From Pseudobdellovibrionaceae bacterium (GTDB lineage Bacteria > Bdellovibrionota > Bdellovibrionia > Bdellovibrionales > Bdellovibrionaceae), in NCBI GenBank assembly GCA_019637955.1, contig JAHBUS010000002.1, positions 124,001-188,000 on the forward strand: a DNA stretch of 64,000 bases, in the 5' to 3' direction. The notes below the pieces were generated by a model. The model was not told the origin of the DNA, did no database searches, and was given only the letters and a program-made list of their open reading frames with translations. Positions 58,971-64,000 of this stretch are shown here, piece by piece. Position 1 is the first letter of the stretch. Each line of letters opens with the position of its first letter. The position numbers and the translations under genes were made by a program.

Positions 58971-60968
58971 TCAAGCGGCCGGTGCTTTGATCTCTGGCGG
59001 CTTCTGCGGCCAGAAGAGACGCCAGGGCTGACGGGCCAAGGCGCTGAAGAAGCGAAGATAAATCACGCGGCGCTTGTGGGCGTTCACTTTTTTTGCGCTG
59101 AGCGCGAATTTGAGCGCCAGGTAGAAGCTGATCGACAGATTCAAAATCCCAATGATGATGATACCGAGAGCCGCGCGCACGACGTCAGATTGGAGCAGGT
59201 GCGTGTCCAAACCCGCCAGGGCGATTGAGAAGGCTCCGGTTGACAACGTGACGTGACGGACATCCAGCGGAATGCCCGCGAATTTTAAGAAGGTGGGAAC
59301 CAGCCCGAGAAGGAAACCGAGCGAAATATTGGCGGCCAAGGCGGCCATATTGTTCTTCAAGAAGGCGGCCACCCGCGCGGCGCGATCAACACCGAGAAAA
59401 GAACGGATCTTGTGATTTTGCGAAATCCGCTCGGCGACATCGCGGTAAATGAACCAGTTGTCGACCCAGCCCGCAAAAAGACTGGAGCTGAAAAGCAGCA
59501 CTCCGGTGAAGGCGGCGTAGATGGCGCAAGGTCCGAGGATGTCGGTGGATTCTAGGATGTGCTCGGCTTCCGTGTGGGTCATGAAGTCACGGCCAACGAA
59601 GAAGAAGTAGAGAAAATTCAAAGCCAAAACCGCGGGAATGACGGCCGCGATGTTGCCAAAAACGGAGACGATCTGCGCGCGCAAGATGGCAAAAATGCTC
59701 TCGACCAGGCTGGCAAAACCCGACTTCTCGGCGCCCTCGATTTTGGACGCCAAAGCGGCGGCGGTCGATGCCGGCTGCTTCGTCGCCAAAGTGAAGCCTA
59801 AGAACTGAATCGCCAAAAAGCTCACACTGTAATTGATCGACTGCACGAATCCGGTCATGAAGGGCGCAAAAGGGAGCATGTAAACCAGGGTCCTGAGGCA
59901 GACGGTGATCGCCGTCAGCATGCCGCCGCCGGCCGCTTTCTTAAACATCTTAAAGGCTTCGCGCGAGGTCGTGGCCATGTAGTGCTCGCCGATTTCTGAA
60001 TTTCGGTCGACGACTTTTTGCGTGAGCAGTTCGTAGTTGTCGCGGAAGAGCTGAGAAACGCTCTGGTTGGAAATCGCCGTATGGGCCACGCTACGGATGA
60101 GCGCGCGGACGGCCGCGGACTGCGCGGGCCCGCCCTCGATCAGATCTTGTAGTAAGCGCAGCCGATGAATTTGTCTTTTTGTGCGCTCGATTTGAAAGAT
60201 GAGAGAAATGCTCACGCCGTGACGGTCCAAGTACTGGTTCACTTCGCCCAAGAGCGCCTCGCACTCTTCGATCAGCTGACTGAAAGACAGGGGTTCTTCG
60301 CTGGACTGGAGCTTGAGATGCGAATCGAGTTCGACCAAATAGAAAAACGGGCTGGTGCGAATGGCCGGAAGATTGGTGCGCTCACGAAAAGGCGCGCTCA
60401 AGCCGAAAGAACGAATCTGGCTGATCAAAAAAGATTTGGCGTCGAGAGCTTGCGTCTGAAAACGATGTCCCAGATCGTGCTCGGTTCCGCCATTCTTGAG
60501 AAGGGCGACGAACTTTTCAAAGAGGTCGTCGTCGATCTGTTCCAACCAGGCGATATCGGATTCGTCCGGAAACAATTCGGCGAGCAGAGATGAAAAATCG
60601 CCCCGTAAAGGCGTCGAGGGAAGAAACTTTCCGACGATGCGCTCGCCGAGTTCTTGAAGAAAGCCGGCCTGATTGCCCAGGCCCACGTCCGTAAGACAAT
60701 TTGTCGCTTCGACCTCGAAAAAGAGCGTGCGGATATTTTTAACGAAGGATTCTTTCCACTCGGGGTTGCGGTCCAAAATCGTGAGAAGAAATTTGAGGCG
60801 GATGATCGGAAGCCGGCGGGGGTCTTTGCCGGCGTCCTGGCTGACCGTCCCCTTGCGAATCCAATCGAAGAGAAGAATGAGCCAATCGGCGCGCTCGATG
60901 AAATTCGTGCAGCGTTTCGCCTCGGTAAGAACTTGATCGAGTTCGGGTCTGTTTCGGATCTGAGCCAC
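58971..60968 (-). CDS. COG4389 'site-specific recombinase' (Gcr-like) membrane protein
   Basis: A 665-residue protein. Residues 1-330 are soluble and helical. From about residue 355 there are several hydrophobic helices (MLTAITVCLRTLVYMLPFAPFM, IAAVIPAVLALNFLYFFFV, CAIYAAFTGVLLFSSSLF, AALGIIIIGILNLSISFYLAL). The conserved GEHY motif lies in NSEIGEHYMATTSREAF. This is the family annotated as site-specific recombinase (Neisseria gcr), but it looks like an integral membrane protein with no recombinase motif. The GTG start follows AAAGGA. It lies 6 bases after the SelO-like gene, so a joint function is likely. Confidence 0.75.
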   Translation of the reverse strand: MAQIRNRPELDQVLTEAKRCTNFIERADWLILLFDWIRKGTVSQDAGKDPRRLPIIRLKFLLTILDRNPEWKESFVKNIRTLFFEVEATNCLTDVGLGNQAGFLQELGERIVGKFLPSTPLRGDFSSLLAELFPDESDIAWLEQIDDDLFEKFVALLKNGGTEHDLGHRFQTQALDAKSFLISQIRSFGLSAPFRERTNLPAIRTSPFFYLVELDSHLKLQSSEEPLSFSQLIEECEALLGEVNQYLDRHGVSISLIFQIERTKRQIHRLRLLQDLIEGGPAQSAAVRALIRSVAHTAISNQSVSQLFRDNYELLTQKVVDRNSEIGEHYMATTSREAFKMFKKAAGGGMLTAITVCLRTLVYMLPFAPFMTGFVQSINYSVSFLAIQFLGFTLATKQPASTAAALASKIEGAEKSGFASLVESIFAILRAQIVSVFGNIAAVIPAVLALNFLYFFFVGRDFMTHTEAEHILESTDILGPCAIYAAFTGVLLFSSSLFAGWVDNWFIYRDVAERISQNHKIRSFLGVDRAARVAAFLKNNMAALAANISLGFLLGLVPTFLKFAGIPLDVRHVTLSTGAFSIALAGLDTHLLQSDVVRAALGIIIIGILNLSISFYLALKFALSAKKVNAHKRRVIYLRFFSALARQPWRLFWPQKPPEIKAPAA

Positions 60969-60974
60969 GATCCT

Positions 60975-62816
60975 TTATATATCGTGTTTGTGCTCGTGAA
61001 CAAGCTCCAAAAGCTTGTCGAGAACTTCGGGCTTCGGGATCGCGCGGGGCGAGCGGGGATAGAAATTTCCGGCCGCGACCTCGGGATGGTCCACGTAAGC
61101 AAAGATCAACTGCTCGATCCAGGCCTGCACCGTTTCATGGGAGGCCCCACGGCGGCGCTGGGTGAGAATCTCATCCACGATCTGGATCAAGGCGTTCCCG
61201 GTGATGCGCTCTTCGGTGTTGAGCTTACCCGCACGTGCGGTGATTCCGGGCAAAATCAGTTTTGGATTCGAACGGCCGGCGGCGGCCTTGAGCAAGAGTC
61301 TATAGATTTCTTGAAACTTTTGAATCAGCCGCGTGTGTTTGGGGCGGCTGCGCAAGTCCTTCGTGCGGGCAAAGCTCGAGAGGAGCGTCTTGAAGAACTC
61401 GTCCTCGGACATGGCCTGATCAATTCCATTTTTCAGCAAGTGCGCGGGGAGGGCCCGGCACACGGCGCGCATGTCGAACAACGCCGGATGGTTGACGCCG
61501 TCGGGAACCTTGCGGACGCTGCCGCTGACCTTCGCGCGTTCAAAGTAACTAAAAACTTGATCGAACTGTTCGAAGAGCCCGCGCTCTTTCAGGATATTTT
61601 CGCGCTGAATTTGATTGAAACCCACGCGGTAGAGAATGCGGTGCGCGCGCTCCTCGGTGAACGACCGATCGAACTTTTGCACAGTCGGGTGCGACCCGTA
61701 AGCTTTAAGCGCCTGTTTCGCGCGCCCGCGCAAAACATCGGCGATCTGGCAGAAGACTTGTACGATCAGGCGCGCCTTTTGGCGCTGCTCATTGAGATTG
61801 GTCGAGAAACGCTCGACGTCGTCGTAGCGGTAGCGGTCATGGCGAAGGCCGAATTGGCGGACGCTGCCGTAGTCGATGATGCCCGCATCGGCCAAGACGT
61901 TGTCGCCGTCCCAGTCGAGCCACGCAAAGATGTACTCGGTGTCGAGCTTGGCGGTGAAGCCGCCAAAACTGCGCGCCATTTCTTCGGCGAGTTCGTCATA
62001 GACCGCGGCCCCGCGGGCCTTGGGTTTCCAGCGGCCGTTGCGCACCTGACGGTCGATAAAGTAATCGATCGCCGCTTTGAGTTCAGCTTTGCGATTCTGT
62101 TTGAGATACAAGAAGAGATGGGCGGGGCGAATCAGATTCAGCGCCGCGCGCACGCCGATGCCGAAACCTTTGCCCAGGTCGATCACGCAGAGAACGCGCT
62201 CGGTTGAGATTCCTTGAAGGTGCATCATCTCGGCCAGCAGAGCCGCACCGTAAAGTTCATCGATCTCGGCTTTGCCGCAGCCGTAACCAAATTCGCTCGC
62301 GCCGGTTTCAAGCGGTTTGCCCGCCGCCACCGCGCCGGGGGCCAAGCAGGTCACGCCAGTGCCGCGCGAAGAGACATCCCAGATCTTGCCGCGGTTCTCG
62401 ACCGTGCCGTTCCAGATCCCGCGGCCATCGCCGCTGGTTTTTCCTTTTTTATTGGAGTGCTGAAGCTGAAGGTAGCGCGAAGCCATGTATTTGTTCGGCT
62501 TGATTGTCGAGGGGTCGAACTTGCGCCCGGTCATCTCGTCATATTCGTTGATAATTTGGATCGAGAAGGTGGCCAGAAGCTTCTTTTTGAGGGCTTCGGT
62601 CAACTGGTTCGGGTGGTCGGCGGGGATCAGACCCATCTCTTTGGCGAGCGGGAAGTTGAAGTAAGCGATCTCACCCATTCCGAGTTCGCGCACGCGGTAG
62701 GGAACATAACCGTCGGGGACCTTGTCCATCCAAGGGTGGTGCCCGTCGACCTGATCAAAGGCGCTGTACATCGACGCGACATTCGCTGGAGTCTTTTTGA
62801 TCTTGCGCGCGCCCAT
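60975..62816 (-). CDS. divergent SelO/YdiU-family pseudokinase (possible protein AMPylator)
   Basis: A 613-residue protein. The SelO-like part is residues about 45-330: FNFPLAKEMGLIP, SGDGRG, IWDVSSRGTG, LLAEMMHLQGISTERVLCVID (matching the SEAMHALGIPTTRAL helix), NLIRPAHLFLYL, and the metal region DWDGDNVLADAGIIDYG (Asn306, Asp315). SelO transfers AMP to protein hydroxyls. The Lys of the family LKGAG motif appears as Arg151, and no C-terminal CxxU/CxxC is seen, so this is a distant branch and its activity is uncertain. The extra C-terminal 280 residues are helical and unfamiliar. It heads the unit with the COG4389 protein. Confidence 0.65.
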   Translation of the reverse strand: MGARKIKKTPANVASMYSAFDQVDGHHPWMDKVPDGYVPYRVRELGMGEIAYFNFPLAKEMGLIPADHPNQLTEALKKKLLATFSIQIINEYDEMTGRKFDPSTIKPNKYMASRYLQLQHSNKKGKTSGDGRGIWNGTVENRGKIWDVSSRGTGVTCLAPGAVAAGKPLETGASEFGYGCGKAEIDELYGAALLAEMMHLQGISTERVLCVIDLGKGFGIGVRAALNLIRPAHLFLYLKQNRKAELKAAIDYFIDRQVRNGRWKPKARGAAVYDELAEEMARSFGGFTAKLDTEYIFAWLDWDGDNVLADAGIIDYGSVRQFGLRHDRYRYDDVERFSTNLNEQRQKARLIVQVFCQIADVLRGRAKQALKAYGSHPTVQKFDRSFTEERAHRILYRVGFNQIQRENILKERGLFEQFDQVFSYFERAKVSGSVRKVPDGVNHPALFDMRAVCRALPAHLLKNGIDQAMSEDEFFKTLLSSFARTKDLRSRPKHTRLIQKFQEIYRLLLKAAAGRSNPKLILPGITARAGKLNTEERITGNALIQIVDEILTQRRRGASHETVQAWIEQLIFAYVDHPEVAAGNFYPRSPRAIPKPEVLDKLLELVHEHKHDI

Positions 62817-62923
62817 CTGGTTTGAAACCTCCGAAAAGTGTCGAACGTCTAACTCATCGGATGTCCGGTCCTGTTCTTGATTGAGACGGCGTCAAATTTA
62901 GACCAAAAAACAGTCTAGTTTCT

Positions 62924-62952
62924 TTGACCATGACCGATCAGACAGAAGTCTA
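62924..62952 (+). promoter_or_regulatory. weak candidate promoter of the small secreted protein
   Basis: TTGACC and AGTCTA are 17 bases apart, 18 bases upstream of the ATG. The -35 is good but the -10 is poor. The heptamer AGTCTAG occurs twice in this 154-base divergent gap (near 62912 and 62947), which could mark a repeated operator. Confidence 0.3.
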
Positions 62953-62970
62953 GTCGAGTCGAGGGGAAAC

Positions 62971-63525
62971 ATGAGACAAATGCGATTCTGGCTTCTGTCT
63001 ATTTTGGTTCTGCTGTTCATGGCTGAAAACGCCTCAGCGAAAGTGCCTGTCTGTGATCAGGCACCGAGCTTCGCGCAAGCCCGGAACTATGAAACTTTCG
63101 ATTTTTCGCGTCTGCCGAATCAAGTTCTGGTGGCCCGCGAAGCCGAAGTTTGGGTCGCCCATAAAGAAAAGGGTCTCAAGCTTTTTCTCAAACACAATTT
63201 CAAGAATATGAAGAGCGACGTGCGTTGCTCGAAGGCCCCTTACCAAGGCTCGATCAATCTGTCGACGTGGGTGCCCACGTTGATCGATCTTTCGACCGAA
63301 AAAAAATGGGGCGATTCCCTCTGGCAGATCCAGGCTTTGACCACCACCAAAAAAGTCGGTGTTTGGAGTCAAAAAGCCCGCTTGGCGCCCATCGAAGAGG
63401 TCCGCCGAATTGCTCAGCGCGGAATCTGGCGTCCCGGTGAGGGTGACTCTTACGAGTTGATCTGGGATCAAACCATCGACGGCGCGGTGTATTCGATCCG
63501 GGTTGTGTACGACGTTCTCCGTTGA
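62971..63525 (+). CDS. small secreted protein of unknown function
   Basis: A 184-residue protein with a signal peptide (hydrophobic 7-18, cleavage after ENASA). The mature chain has two Cys (VPVCDQA and DVRCSKA) that may pair. The C-terminal half alternates strands (WGDSLWQIQALTTTKKVGVWSQKARL, SIRVVYDVL). The start follows GAGGGG. It is divergent from the SelO-like gene. No family recognised. Confidence 0.6.
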   Translation: MRQMRFWLLSILVLLFMAENASAKVPVCDQAPSFAQARNYETFDFSRLPNQVLVAREAEVWVAHKEKGLKLFLKHNFKNMKSDVRCSKAPYQGSINLSTWVPTLIDLSTEKKWGDSLWQIQALTTTKKVGVWSQKARLAPIEEVRRIAQRGIWRPGEGDSYELIWDQTIDGAVYSIRVVYDVLR

Positions 63526-63597
63526 TCGTGAATGTCAGGAATCTGTTGGGATCATCCCGCATCTTGACAGCTTTGGGCTCTGGCTTCAAACCAGGGC

Positions 63598-64000
63598 ATG
63601 CGTTTCTTGATCCTCTTCCTGCCGCTGCTTTTGAGCCCCGTCGCGGGTTGGTCGCAGAACACCGTCGATCTTGCCGAGTGGAGCAAGAAAATCGAATGGG
63701 CGGGCGATCTTCGCTACCGTTTTGCCAAAGCCAAAGAAAGCATCGATGACGAGCGCAGCTACCAACAGCTTCGCGCGCGTCTGGGCGTGCGCGCCGACGT
63801 CAACGAAAATACCCAGGCCGTGATCCGCTTCGCCACCGGTTCGAGCGCGATCAGCACCAACCAAACCTTGGGCGACGCCAAAGATCCCGGCATGCCCCGT
63901 CGCACGTTTGGCCTCGATCTTGGGTACATCGATTGGACGTTCGCGAAAGGCGGCAAAATCTGGGCGGGCCGCGCGGCCAATCCGTTCTGGTCGCCGGCCA
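63598..64000 (+). CDS. porin-like outer-membrane protein, 3' end outside window
   Basis: The first 134 residues are visible and remain open to the window end. A signal peptide (hydrophobic FLILFLPLLLSPVAG, cleavage near GWSQ) is followed by KKIEWAGDLRYRFAKAKE, RSYQQLRARLGVRADVNEN, QAVIRFATGSS and GLDLGYIDWTFAKGGKIWAGRAANPFW. Alternating amphipathic strands with LRYR, RARLG and GR-NPFW turns are typical of the putative-porin (Porin_5-like) family. A TTGACA hexamer lies 28 bases upstream of the ATG but no good -10 follows. Confidence 0.7.
   Translation, partial: MRFLILFLPLLLSPVAGWSQNTVDLAEWSKKIEWAGDLRYRFAKAKESIDDERSYQQLRARLGVRADVNENTQAVIRFATGSSAISTNQTLGDAKDPGMPRRTFGLDLGYIDWTFAKGGKIWAGRAANPFWSPA

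Noticed and set aside
58971-60968. Considered as a mobile-element recombinase from its family name
   Set aside because: It has membrane helices and no tyrosine or serine recombinase motif, and no repeats or attachment sites flank it.
47967-62926. GTTTCTTTGA occurs upstream of two secreted or unknown genes (about 47968 and 62917)
   Set aside because: A 10-base match between two gaps is weak, and the flanking bases and distances to the genes differ.

Overview
The window is 64 kb of GC-rich, very densely coded bacterial DNA. No gap between genes exceeds about 200 bp, and many neighbours overlap by 1-4 bases (ATGA, TGATG or TTGA junctions), so most genes sit in translationally coupled operons. 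No rRNA, tRNA, CRISPR array, insertion sequence or prophage was seen. A TIGR02147-type regulator, several lineage-type secreted proteins of unknown function and a long phenylalanine hydroxylase suggest a member of the Bdellovibrionota (Bdellovibrio/Oligoflexia relatives). That placement is inference and was not tested.

Layout. 0-4 kb: regulator fragment, lipoprotein, secreted and outer-membrane proteins, a fused methyltransferase. 4.1-9.8 kb: leucine (isovalerate) catabolism operon: hotdog protein, methylcrotonyl-CoA carboxylase beta, methylglutaconyl-CoA hydratase, biotin carboxylase, a separate biotin carrier protein, HMG-CoA lyase. 9.8-12.7 kb: membrane-anchored catalase-like protein and an unknown protein. 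12.7-17.4 kb: a minus-strand pantothenate/CoA operon in which a Rossmann/DUF2520 protein occupies the place of the missing ketopantoate reductase, followed by panB, panC, coaBC, coaX and panD.

18.2-39.8 kb: the standout region, a cluster of aryl-polyene/flexirubin type. It contains an aromatic amino acid ammonia-lyase, an AMP-dependent ligase, two acyl carrier proteins, three catalytic ketosynthases plus two degenerate ketosynthase-like proteins, a ketoreductase, two hotdog dehydratases, a flavin-dependent halogenase-like enzyme, a CrtI-like oxidoreductase, a PlsC acyltransferase, a GT2-DUF2062-LpxL fusion, an MMPL exporter, a LolA-like carrier, a DUF3261 lipoprotein, a C45 hydrolase and a cytoplasmic polysaccharide deacetylase-like protein. 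The proposed logic is Tyr/Phe to a cinnamate-type starter, activation, iterative extension to a polyene, tailoring including possible halogenation, attachment to a lipid, and export to the outer membrane.

39.8-48 kb: secreted proteins, a purine-type 5'-nucleotidase, rhodanese, a PIF1-like helicase, then hppD-hmgA-ribD. 48-55 kb: small secreted proteins, a metallo-beta-lactamase lipoprotein, a TrmJ-like methyltransferase, phenylalanine hydroxylase and hldD. With hppD and hmgA, the hydroxylase gives most of the Phe/Tyr to homogentisate route. 53.7-64 kb: S41 protease, esterase, a 966-residue secreted protein, an operon pairing a divergent SelO-family pseudokinase with a COG4389 membrane protein, a small secreted protein, and the start of a porin-like gene cut by the window edge.
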